Origin: Chloroflexota bacterium
Lineage (GTDB): Bacteria; Chloroflexota; Anaerolineae; Anaerolineales; Villigracilaceae
Assembly: GCA_016234495.1 (NCBI GenBank)
Contig: JACRBI010000054.1
Location: forward strand, 1-64,000
DNA length: 64,000 nt
Direction: 5' to 3'
The notes below the pieces were generated by a model, which saw only the letters and a list, made by a program, of their open reading frames with translations, was not told where the DNA came from and ran no database searches. Position numbers and translations under genes: made by a program. Positions within the stretch are counted from its first letter, which is position 1. The number at the start of each line of letters is the position of its first letter. Shown in pieces: positions 26,910 to 35,800 of the stretch.

Positions 26910-27947
26910 CTAACTATTCATAAACGCTTCGAGGTTGTCCTTGCTGATGCGGTACGCCTTGCCGACTTTCTTTGCTTTCAAAGTTCCGTCTGCAATGGCA
27001 GCCATAATGTCATCTTCGGTGACTTTCATAACTTTCGCGGCTTCGGCGGGGGTCATAATATCTGCCATTGCAGACGCGCCGCCACCCCCGGCGCTTCCGC
27101 TTTGGTAGCCGCCTTGCAGAGCCTGCCCCATGATATTGCCGATGCCCATGCCTGCGCCGATTCCAGCCGTCAGCCCGGCGCCGCCGCCTTCGTTTTGAGC
27201 GGCATCGCGCATCGCATCCGCGGCCTGCAATTGGGTGTAGGTTTGCATGTCGAGCATGCCCATGTCGCGCAGTTCCTGAGCCGATTTATCCGAAGGCTTC
27301 AAGTTGCCGACATAGAAGGTCTTCAAAACGAGACCGATGGCTTCGAAATCTTCCTTGGCTTTCACGCGGACTGACGCGCCGATTTCCTCGGTCAGACCGA
27401 TCATTTCAGGAACAGAATGCTTCGCGCCGGTCTCGCCGAGCACGTCCTGCAATTTGGAGAGGAGCATGGTGCGCAGGCGTTCTTCGATTTCAGAGGTGCG
27501 GTAGGTGCCGGTCGTGCCGACGATCTGCGTCACGAACTGCTGCGGGTCTTTCACCTGGAACGAATACGTGCCAAAACCTTGCAACAGCGCCACACCCAAT
27601 CCCATGTTTGGGTTGCGGACGATGATCGGCTGCGGCGTGCCCCACTTCTTGGTTGCAAATTCCTTCATCGAAACAAAATAAACTTCAGCGGGGAAGGGCG
27701 TGCGGTCGTTGAAAGCCTTGCCGATGAAATCAATCAACTTCGGAATGTTCGCCGTCGCGATTGTATGCCGCCCCGCCTTGAAAACATCCAGCGCATTGCC
27801 GTCGCGGAAGAATACCGCGCTCTGGCTTTCGCGCACGATCACCTGCGAACCGATGCGGTAGTCACCGATCCCAGACTCAGGGAAGCGATGCACGATCTCA
27901 TCGTTCATTTCATTTGCATATTCAATGACATCAAAAATTCTAGCCAT
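26910..27947 (-). CDS. SPFH-domain protein with C-terminal HTH (excisionase-type)
   Basis: A 345-residue fusion. Residues 30-240 are an SPFH/band-7 domain of the YdjI (virion core protein-like) type: VIVRESQSAVFFRDG, RNPNMGLGVALLQGFGTYSF, the SEIEERLRTMLLSKL segment, and a KTFYVGNLKPS strand. A Gly-rich linker (about 255-295) leads to a 50-residue helix-turn-helix of the excisionase/MerR-like kind (MTPAEAAKVMKVTEDDIMAAI then KAYRISKDNLEAF). No membrane helix is seen. AAGGAGAG precedes the ATG. Likely a scaffold in membrane or stress biology; the HTH may bind DNA or peptides. Confidence 0.85.
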   Translation of the reverse strand: MARIFDVIEYANEMNDEIVHRFPESGIGDYRIGSQVIVRESQSAVFFRDGNALDVFKAGRHTIATANIPKLIDFIGKAFNDRTPFPAEVYFVSMKEFATKKWGTPQPIIVRNPNMGLGVALLQGFGTYSFQVKDPQQFVTQIVGTTGTYRTSEIEERLRTMLLSKLQDVLGETGAKHSVPEMIGLTEEIGASVRVKAKEDFEAIGLVLKTFYVGNLKPSDKSAQELRDMGMLDMQTYTQLQAADAMRDAAQNEGGGAGLTAGIGAGMGIGNIMGQALQGGYQSGSAGGGGASAMADIMTPAEAAKVMKVTEDDIMAAIADGTLKAKKVGKAYRISKDNLEAFMNS

Positions 27948-28127
27948 GTTTTCTCTCCTTTTTTATAAGCTTGTCAGATTATAGCCTTATTTCTTTACGA
28001 ATTCCAACCCGAATCGTTTCTGCTTCGACTGTCAGACGCTTCCCGCTTAACCTTGAGCTTGCTTCTGTTTTCTGGGGCATTTTCTTGCCGACGATTATTC
28101 CGCCAATCACCAATCACTGATAACTGC

Positions 28128-28931
28128 TCACTTCTCTATCTTCATTGACTTCCCCGTCCCCTTATCTTTTATCATCATCACCTCAGCCATGATGCTGACG
28201 GCAATTTCTTCGGGAGTCTCGGCTTGCAATTCCAATCCCATCGGCGAGTGGACTCGGGCGATCTGTTCCTCGCTGATGCCTTTCTCTTTCAACGCTTTGA
28301 CCGTGGTTGCCCATCTGCGGCGCGAACCAATCACGCCGATGTACGCGGCAGCGGAATCCAGCAGCGGGGCGAGTCCGGCCGCATCGACGGATGATCCTCT
28401 CGTGGTTAAGATCAGAACCGTGCGTCTGTCAATTTTTATATATTCAGGGAGTTTGTCCATCGTCACCGGATAATATGCGTCTGCTTCGGGGGTGGCTTCG
28501 GGCGTGCAAAATTCAGCCCGGTCATCATTGACCGCTACGCGGAATCCAAGCCACTTCGCCAAATGGACAACGGCTTTGCCCACGTGTCCCGCGCCGATGA
28601 CAACCAAAAGGGGAGCGGGAAGAATTGGTTCCACAAATACCTCCACCTGACCGCCGCACACGCCAACATCTCCGCGCGAGGGATCGGCCATGTTGTAATG
28701 CAGTCTGCGCGGCTGACCGTCAGTGATCGCCATCCATGCTTCGTCGAGCACGCGATGTTCAAGGTCGCCGCCGCCGACCGTGCCGATGAATTTTCCGTCG
28801 GGGTAGACCAGCATTTTGCTGCCCACATGCCGCGGCGTGGAGCCTTCGCTGCTCGTCACTGTGCATAGCGCGGCAGACCCATTATTCTTTTCGATTTCTG
28901 CAAGGGACTGGTAAATGGAAATGGTATTCAT
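28128..28931 (-). CDS. XdhC-family molybdenum cofactor insertion protein
   Basis: Chaperone that binds, sulfurates and inserts molybdenum cofactor into xanthine-dehydrogenase-type hydroxylases. The 267-residue protein has the N-terminal XdhC domain (CTVTSSEGSTPRHVGSKMLV, GGGDLEHRVL, DVGVCGGQVEVFVEP) and a C-terminal Rossmann domain (VVIGAGHVGKAVVHLA, GVIGSRRRW). It lies 4 kb from the molybdenum hydroxylase large subunit, its probable client. The stop codon is next to a repeat arm (GAGCAGTTATCAGTGATTGG). No Shine-Dalgarno is visible. Confidence 0.92.
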   Translation of the reverse strand: MNTISIYQSLAEIEKNNGSAALCTVTSSEGSTPRHVGSKMLVYPDGKFIGTVGGGDLEHRVLDEAWMAITDGQPRRLHYNMADPSRGDVGVCGGQVEVFVEPILPAPLLVVIGAGHVGKAVVHLAKWLGFRVAVNDDRAEFCTPEATPEADAYYPVTMDKLPEYIKIDRRTVLILTTRGSSVDAAGLAPLLDSAAAYIGVIGSRRRWATTVKALKEKGISEEQIARVHSPMGLELQAETPEEIAVSIMAEVMMIKDKGTGKSMKIEK

Positions 28932-28964
28932 GGCGCAGAAAAATCCAGATGTGTGCAGGGTTCT

Positions 28965-29294
28965 TTACAACAATTTCTTGATGGCGTGTTTGTGCAGCGG
29001 AAGATCGTCCTGAACGGTATTCCAGACATTTGAGAGGTTGACGCTGAAATTTTCGGGGATGATCTTTTTGCAGATGCCAGTCATCTTGGACCAGGGCAGG
29101 CTGGGGTGTTCACCCTGATATTCGGCTGATATGCAATTGGCCGCCTGCCCGATGACTTCGATCTGACGCACGACCGCATCCTGCACCATGACGCGCGAGA
29201 GGAACTCGTTCTCAGACATGCCTCGTGTGTAGCGGTCGATCTGCTCGATGGCCGCGAAGATGTGATGTAAATAAACGGCGTCCTGACTACTCAT
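28965..29294 (-). CDS. HepT-like protein with degenerate active site
   Basis: A 109-residue helical protein of the HepT/DUF86 family, normally the RNase toxin half of HepT-MntA toxin-antitoxin pairs. The overall pattern is kept (AIEQIDRYTRG, QDAVVRQIEVIGQAANCIS, LPWSKMTGI, NVWNTVQDDLP). However, the R-x4-6-H-x-Y catalytic motif, expected right after the LPW-x4-G stretch, reads ICKKIIPENF, with Cys, Pro and Asn in place of Arg, His and Tyr. No MntA-type nucleotidyltransferase is adjacent. Probably an inactive remnant or a repurposed binding protein. Confidence 0.75.
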   Translation of the reverse strand: MSSQDAVYLHHIFAAIEQIDRYTRGMSENEFLSRVMVQDAVVRQIEVIGQAANCISAEYQGEHPSLPWSKMTGICKKIIPENFSVNLSNVWNTVQDDLPLHKHAIKKLL

Positions 29295-29369
29295 GGCTGA
29301 CTGCCTTGACTTGATTTGAAATGGTTTTTTGCGTACTTTTCATATATCCATTGTACCGTAATAAATTCT

Positions 29370-30422
29370 TCATTGCGAAGTTATGACCGCCCAGCCCTGT
29401 GTTTGCTTCTTTTGCTCATACAGGCTGCTGTCTGCTCTTTTGATCAACAGCTCGGGAGTATCACCATGCTTAAAAACCGCAATGCCGAAACTAAAGGACG
29501 CACAGTCTATTTCAGTGAATTTATTCTTGAGCCGCAAGATGAGCTGGTGGGTTTGACCTTCGCTCAGGGATGGGCAAATGACAATGAATTCATCCCCTCC
29601 CCAGCGTCCCACAATGTCGTTTTCGCGGACGTTTTTTTGAAGCTCCTGACCGAAACTTGCCAATACCTGATCGCCGGCGATATGCCCCTGCGTGTCGTTG
29701 ATTTTTTTGAAATTGTCGATGTCGGTCAAAACGATCGAGAAGGGTTTTTGCTGATGGATGAGTGTGTCCATTAATTCGTTGAGCATTCGGCGGTTGTTGA
29801 TCCCGGTCAGCATGTCGGTATGGGCGATGGAGTGCATGATGTTCGAGCGGATCTCGACTTCCTGCATTTTGTTCTTCAAGTGCAGGATCGTTGAAAACAA
29901 ACTGATATAAAAAACATTGGACAAAAAGGTCTGGATGATGGTGTCTGCATTGTGGACAAGATTCTCATCTTTTGGCGAAAGGACCAGAAATGTGACTCCA
30001 AGCGCGGAAATGATCAGTAACACGCTGGCTGAAATAATCAGCGCATGGCGCGGTTTGAGCATCACGAACGGCGTCACATACAGGGTCGCCATCCAAAGAT
30101 AGTATTTGTTTATGTTTAGGATTCCCGTTGGGATGCCGATCACGATCTCGTTGGCGTAGATGGAGACCATGTATAAACTTACAAGACAAATGGACAGGAT
30201 TTCAAACAGCTCGAAATATTTCTTCCCGCCTTTCTTGAGGGCAAAAATAAAAACTGAGAAGAATAAAATAAAAAACGGGAGAAATATATTGGAAATAATA
30301 TTCGAGTTGTTCGTCAGGTTGTCGCCGACCCAGACCCCCAAACAGGTAAGGACTCCAATATAAAGCGCCGGCTTGTATATTTTTATTTTGATCTCATCCA
30401 GAAACATTTCAGTATCGTGCAT
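29370..30422 (-). CDS. Membrane-bound diguanylate cyclase (GGDEF)
   Basis: A 350-residue protein: six hydrophobic helices in residues 15-180, a short helical linker and a full GGDEF domain (about 190-345). The active site WGGDEFIVICPS is canonical, with DIDNFKKINDTQGH upstream, so cyclic-di-GMP synthesis is expected. No RxxD inhibitory site is obvious five residues before GGDEF (the region reads RENDIVGRWGGDEF, so R-E-N-D at that place could in fact serve as an I-site). AGGA precedes the ATG. The helices may sense a membrane or periplasmic cue. Confidence 0.92.
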   Translation of the reverse strand: MHDTEMFLDEIKIKIYKPALYIGVLTCLGVWVGDNLTNNSNIISNIFLPFFILFFSVFIFALKKGGKKYFELFEILSICLVSLYMVSIYANEIVIGIPTGILNINKYYLWMATLYVTPFVMLKPRHALIISASVLLIISALGVTFLVLSPKDENLVHNADTIIQTFLSNVFYISLFSTILHLKNKMQEVEIRSNIMHSIAHTDMLTGINNRRMLNELMDTLIHQQKPFSIVLTDIDNFKKINDTQGHIAGDQVLASFGQELQKNVRENDIVGRWGGDEFIVICPSLSEGQTHQLILRLKNKFTEIDCASFSFGIAVFKHGDTPELLIKRADSSLYEQKKQTQGWAVITSQ

Positions 30423-30504
30423 TGTTTTGTCCTGATGATGAATTTGAAATCATTTTCCCAAGAAAGAGATTAGACCTCTTGCATAAGTGTGTCATAATAG
30501 GCAC

Positions 30505-30942
30505 ATGAACTACGAGACAATTGAACATCTAAAAGATAGCGACTTCAAACGACTCACGGGCGTCCAGCGCGAAACCTTCGATCAGATGCTCGCAGTCATC
30601 GAAAAAGGGTTGCGAGACTTCGGGAGACCACCGAAACTAAGCCGAGCCGATCAACTGTTGATGACCTTGATGTACTGGCGAGAATATCGAACGGAATTTC
30701 ATATTGCACAATCCTATGGTGTCAGTGAAGCAACAGTTTGCCGCACCATCCAGAAAGTAGAAAATGCCTTAGTCCGTTCAAAAAAGTTTCGTTTGCCTGG
30801 CAAGAAGGCACTCCAAGCTAGCGATATGGTGTTCGAGGTGGTGCTGGTAGATGTCAGTGAACAACCCATAGAGCGCCCCAAAAAAGCCAAAAACGGCATT
30901 ACAGTGGCAAAAAGAAGCGTCACACCCAAAAAGCGCAGGTAA
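30505..30942 (+). CDS. IS5-type transposase, first frame
   Basis: A 145-residue N-terminal part of a DDE_Tnp_4-type transposase: a helix-turn-helix (FHIAQSYGVSEATVCRTIQK) and the first catalytic aspartate in EVVLVDVSEQPIERP. The frame runs past A-tracts at 30880-30885 and 30889-30893 and ends at 30942. The -1 frame across this point gives the expected SGKKKRHTQKAQVMADRK continuation, so the full enzyme needs a -1 shift. ATG 30505 is preferred over GTG 30487, which lies in the terminal repeat. Confidence 0.88.
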   Translation: MNYETIEHLKDSDFKRLTGVQRETFDQMLAVIEKGLRDFGRPPKLSRADQLLMTLMYWREYRTEFHIAQSYGVSEATVCRTIQKVENALVRSKKFRLPGKKALQASDMVFEVVLVDVSEQPIERPKKAKNGITVAKRSVTPKKRR

Positions 30943-31322
30943 TGGCAGATCGAAAGAGTGCCCAAATCATCACCACTGCCTTTAGTTATGGAAGCAAACA
31001 TGACTTTCAACTGTTCAAAGAGGATGCCTGTGAATTCTCTGAAAATCTTCGTATTCTGGCAGATGCTGGCTATCAAGGATTGACGGAACTTCACCAGAAC
31101 AGCCAGACACCCTTCAAGAAATCCAAATACCATGCTCTGACGAAGCGAGAAATACAGAGTAATCGAAACTTGGCGCGGAAGCGGATTGTGATTGAGCATA
31201 TATTTCGTAAGTTGAAAGTATTTCGCATCTTGAGTGAAAGGTATCGCAATCGAAGAAAGAGGTTTGCTTTGCGCTTTAACCTGATCGCTACTATTTACAA
31301 CCTTGAACTCACCTCAAGCTGA
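30942..31322 (+). CDS. IS5-type transposase, second frame
   Basis: C-terminal catalytic half of the transposase, 126 residues from the first methionine but open further upstream in the -1 frame to the A-tract near 30889. The second aspartate lies in ILADAGYQGL and the glutamate in KRIVIEHIFRKLKVFRIL, followed by the usual RYRNRRKRFALRFNLIATIYN tail. Either made as a fusion by programmed -1 frameshifting, as in IS427-group elements, or separated by a one-base mutation. Confidence 0.85.
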   Translation: MADRKSAQIITTAFSYGSKHDFQLFKEDACEFSENLRILADAGYQGLTELHQNSQTPFKKSKYHALTKREIQSNRNLARKRIVIEHIFRKLKVFRILSERYRNRRKRFALRFNLIATIYNLELTSS

Positions 31323-31458
31323 CTTTTGCAAGAGGTCTATTTATTCAAAATAACGAACGGGAACTTCCCGCTCTGCGGACGGGAGCAATTGCCAATGCTA
31401 TTGGCGCAGATTAAACAGAAACTTGATTCTTTGACTGCGGTATTTTAGCCTGCCTGGT

Positions 31459-32802
31459 TTACCTTTCCAGCAAACCCAAAATGGCAGGCAATAACTGTTT
31501 CTTCCGCGAGACGACACCTTGCGCTTCGCGTGTGCCGTCTGCGAGCGGCGGGTAGGGGAGGTCATCCAAAACGGACGGGGCGTTGGATGTGACCAGCAGG
31601 CGGCTTGTGCCGCGCACGACATCGGTGACCAGCAGCATGGCGAAGTCCAGCCCGCGTTTGTCGCGCAGTTCATTGAGCGCGGTTTGAAGCGGCTCAAGAT
31701 GCTCGGTGAGCTGCAGGATGTCGGTCACTTCGGCTTGCGCCACTGCGAATTTGAATCCGCCGCCTTCGAAGGGTTTGATGTCTGTGCTGACGACATCCTT
31801 CGGCTCGCGGTTGGAGAGTCCTGCGCCGGCGCTGAGCACGGCTTTGCCGTAGGATTCGAGCGTCTCGCCTTTGAGCGGACTTCCGCCGGCAAACGCCCAG
31901 CGGGATAATTTTTCGGCGGCGGCTTTGTCACGCGGCGTAGTGGTGGGAGATGTCAGGATGAGCGTATCAGCCAACAGCCCGGCCAGAAGCGTGCCTGCCA
32001 GCGGGGGCGGCATGGAGAATCCAGCTTCGGCGGTTAGTTCCGTTACCAGCGTCGACGTTGATCCGACTGTATCCACGGTGAAGCGGATCGGTTGGTGGGT
32101 GTATGGATTTCCGAGGCGGTGATGATCTAAAATCTCGAGCAGTTCGGCTTCTTCAAGCGCGGCAATCGCCTGACGCGGTTCGTTGTGATCTACGAGGATG
32201 ATCTTGAGGCGCGGCGGGTTGAGCACTTCGCGCTGACTGGCGATGCCGACGTAAACTCCATGTTCATCTACGACCCAGTAATCGTCGTGTTCGTCGCGCA
32301 GAATCTTGTTGAGCGAATCGCGGATGTGGGCGTTGACGGCATACTTCGGCACGTTGGTGTTGGCGGCGTCGCGGCAGGGCGCAGACATCATCTCGCGCAC
32401 GGTTGTATCGCCGGGGCGTGGACCGAGCGTGTCGGTGAAATATTTGAACAGGCTCATGCCGTTGATGATGCCGTAGGGTTTGCCGTCCTCGCTGACGACG
32501 GGCGCAACGCCGCCCGTCTTGCTGGCGAGAGTCCATGCCGCGCCGAGCTGCGAATCGGGGCGGGTGGTGTCGAGTCGGCGCATGACAGATTCAAACCGCG
32601 GTGATGCATCTGTAAGCAGGAAGGGCGCGTCGAGGCCGAGCGTTTTCAGCACCCAGGATGTTTGCGCGTTGAGAGCGCCTGCGCGCGCGGCAACGGTGTT
32701 GACGCCGTCGCGTTCGCGCAGCAGCCAGGCGTATCCCATGGCAGATGCGATGGAATCAGTATCGGGGTTGACGTGTCCAATGACGTAAATTTGATCGGGC
32801 AT
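31459..32802 (-). CDS. ppaC: Manganese-dependent inorganic pyrophosphatase with CBS domains
   Basis: Hydrolyses pyrophosphate; 447-residue DHH-DHHA2 enzyme with an inserted regulatory CBS pair, as in adenine-nucleotide-regulated family II pyrophosphatases. Metal ligands: GHVNPDTDSIASA, VDHNE and DHHRLGN. The CBS insert runs from about residue 70 to 190 (VAPVVSEDGKPYGIINGMSLF, YWVVDEHGVYVGIAS). The C-terminal DHHA2 domain has TSRLLVTSN and the SRKKQLLPAI signature (substrate arginine and lysines). It begins 16 bp after the Mo hydroxylase gene and may be read through from it. Confidence 0.94.
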   Translation of the reverse strand: MPDQIYVIGHVNPDTDSIASAMGYAWLLRERDGVNTVAARAGALNAQTSWVLKTLGLDAPFLLTDASPRFESVMRRLDTTRPDSQLGAAWTLASKTGGVAPVVSEDGKPYGIINGMSLFKYFTDTLGPRPGDTTVREMMSAPCRDAANTNVPKYAVNAHIRDSLNKILRDEHDDYWVVDEHGVYVGIASQREVLNPPRLKIILVDHNEPRQAIAALEEAELLEILDHHRLGNPYTHQPIRFTVDTVGSTSTLVTELTAEAGFSMPPPLAGTLLAGLLADTLILTSPTTTPRDKAAAEKLSRWAFAGGSPLKGETLESYGKAVLSAGAGLSNREPKDVVSTDIKPFEGGGFKFAVAQAEVTDILQLTEHLEPLQTALNELRDKRGLDFAMLLVTDVVRGTSRLLVTSNAPSVLDDLPYPPLADGTREAQGVVSRKKQLLPAILGLLER

Positions 32803-32817
32803 AGGTTTATCCGCTGG

Positions 32818-35800
32818 TTATTTTGATTTTAAAGCCTTCCAAACTCTTTCAGGCGTGACGGGAATTTCATCCACATTTGCGCCGATGGCATCGAGGATGG
32901 CGTTGCCGACAGCTGGCGCGACACCGTCCATTGGAATCTCCGCGACGGCTTTGACTCCAAACGGATGACTCGGCTCGAACGTCTCAACGAAAATTGTTTC
33001 CAGTTCTGGCATCTCGTCAGCGCGGAAGAGGTGATAGCGGTCGAAGTCGCGTTCGATGGCATTGCCTTTTTCATCGTAGCGCATTTCCTCGGTGACGGCG
33101 TAGCCGAGCGCCTGAGTAAGACCGCCTTCGATCTGACCTGACGCCGTCTGCGGGTTGATGATGATGCCCGAGTCGACCGCCATCACCAGCCTGTCCACTG
33201 TGACCGCGCCAGTTTCCACATCGACGGTGACTTCGGCGAACTGCGCCGCGAATGGCGGCGGCGAGACCGGCGAGACATAACTGGCCACGCCCATGATCTG
33301 CTCCTGATTATTTCTGTGCAGGCTGTCGAGCGCGATCTCGCTGAATGGAATGGTCTGACCGTTGGGGGCTATTGCCGTTCGGTTGGAAAGTTGCAAGTTG
33401 GAAGGCTCAACATCCAGCCCTGCATCCTTGAACATTCTGGCCGCCCGAATTTTGATTCTCTCCGCCACGATCTTCGCGGCGTTCGTGGCGGCAGTTCCTG
33501 AAACATAAGTTGTTGAAGAAGCATACGCGCCTTTGTCGAACGGAGTGAAATCCGTGTCGGATGAATAGCAGATCATGTCTTCGACGGGAACGCCTAAAAC
33601 TTCCGCTGCCATTTGCGCGAGGACAGTATCCGAGCCGGTGCCCAGGTCTGTTGCGCCGACGAGCAAATTGAACGAGCCGTCATCGTTCATCTTGATGGAC
33701 GCGCCGCCCATGTCAAGGTAGGGGATGGCTGTGCCTTGCATGACCATCGCAACGCCGATACCTTTGCGGACGGACGATAGACGATTGACGGTGGACGGTC
33801 TATGGCCTTCGGTCAATCGTCCGCTTCTCCATTCCTCATTCCCATATTTATCATCCCAATTGATCGCGGCGCGGCCTTGCGCCACGCATTGTTCCAACCC
33901 AACCGTGTGGATGATCTCCGGGCGCGGCTCGCGCCCTTCATTCCATGCGGTTGAAAACGGATGATACTCTCCGGGGTGAATCGCATTCTTCAAGCGGAAG
34001 TCGATCGGGTCAAAGCCCATCGCGCGCGCGATCTTTTCCATGTGACGGTCAAGCGGCCAGTAGCCCTGCGGTACGCCATAGCCGCGAAACGCTCCGGCAG
34101 GCGGCGTGTTGGTGTAAACCACGTCGGCATAAAAGCGGATGTTTGGCGCTTTGCGATACTCGCCGTCACCGACGTACAATGCCATCGACTTGTGACCCGT
34201 GTTGCCGGTCACTGTCAGCGCGTGACAGCCATACGCGCCGGTATCCGACAACGCATACATCGAGTTGGCTGTGATCGTGCCGTCTTTCTTCACGCCGGTC
34301 TTCATCCGCACGCGCATCGGGTGACGCGAACGCGCCGCTATAAATTCCTCCTCGCGGGTGTACTCGTACATCACCGGCCGCTTTGTTGCGATGGTCAAAT
34401 GCGCGGCCACGTCTTCCATCAGCACTTCCTGTTTGCCGCCGAATCCGCCGCCGATGCGCGGCTTGATCACGCGGATTCTCTTCACGGGCAAGCCCAGCAC
34501 CGGCGCCATCATTCTGCGCACGTGGAACGGCACCTGCGTGGATGTGCGAATCACAAGACGGTCATCTTCATCCCAATACGTCACCACCACATGCGGCTCG
34601 ATGTGCGCCTGCTGAACTTTCGGCACTTCATATTCCGCTTCGAAAATTTCATCGGCTTCAGCGAATCCTTTTTCGATATCGCCGATGTCAATGCGGATGT
34701 GAGCCGCGAGATTCTTCTCTGGATTTGAATCTGCGAAGTTGACATATTCCGGCTCGTCGTGGATTCGGATCGGACTCCCCATGGCCTGTCTTGCGTCAAG
34801 GATCGGAGTCAGCACCTCGTACTCGACCTCGATCAACGCGAGAGCTTTTTCCGCGATCTCGGCAGTTTCTGCTGCGACGAATGCCACGCGGTCACCAACA
34901 AAGCGGACTTTTTTATCCAGAGAGAAAGCATCCAACGGCCCGGGAATCGGGTCAGACTGCCCTGCGGTGGAATACACCACCCGCGGCAGATCCTGCCACG
35001 TGAGGACTGCGGCAACGCCGTCGAGCGCTTTGGCTTTGCTGGTATCTATATTTTTAATTAATGCGTGCGCGTGCGGTGAATGTAAAACCTTGGCATGGAG
35101 CATTCCGCGCTTTTCGAAATCTGCGGCGAAGGCGGGTTTGCCTTGCACGAGTTTGACCGCATCCACTTTGATCTCTGGCTTGCCGACGGTCTGGTAGGTT
35201 TTTGATTCGGGAGATAAAACTACTTTTGGCCGAACCTGCACACCCGTCAGGTTTGAAGCGGGGGCGTCATTTTGCGGCGAGTCATCTTTGGGTGTGCCGA
35301 AGTCCCAATTAATGGAACCCAGTTCGAGCGGCGCATCGCCCCTTAATTCCGCGGCGGCCTTTAACACGGCCTGCACAGGTTTGAGATAGCCTGTACAGCG
35401 GCAGAGCACACCGGAAATTGCCTCGCGGACTTCGGCCTCGTTTGGGTTGGGATTTTTTTCAAGCAGTGATTTCGCGGCGAGGATTTGCGCGGGCGTGCAA
35501 TAGCCGCATTGGATCGCGCCCGTTTCAACGAACGCCTTTTGCAGGGGATGCAGGCCGTCGGTTAATTTCCAACCTTGTTCGGGGTGCTCACCGAGCGCTT
35601 CGATGGTGGCGACCTTGTGACCTTCCGCCTGCGCGGCAAGCATTGAACCTGCGTTGACAGGTTTTCCATTTAATAAAACTGTGTCTGCGCCGCTCAAGCC
35701 GCCCTCATCGCCGAACTTGACTCCGTGGAAGCCCATCCCGCGCAAAGCGGCGAGCAGGGTGGTGGCGGGGGCGAGGTCAATGTTGTGGTCTATGCCGTTG

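Larger units (their letters stand above)
30473..31337 (+). mobile_element. IS5-superfamily insertion sequence (IS427-like)
   Basis: 865 bp bounded by inverted ends GACCTCTTGCATAAGT / GACCTCTTGCAAAAGT (right end in reverse complement). TA at 30471-30472 and at 31338-31339 is the probable target duplication. It carries two overlapping transposase frames and lies between the diguanylate cyclase and pyrophosphatase genes without damaging either. Intact ends suggest a recent arrival. Confidence 0.9.

Noticed and set aside
30423-31458. Composite transposon or gene disruption by the IS
   Set aside because: Only one IS copy is present and both neighbouring genes are full length.
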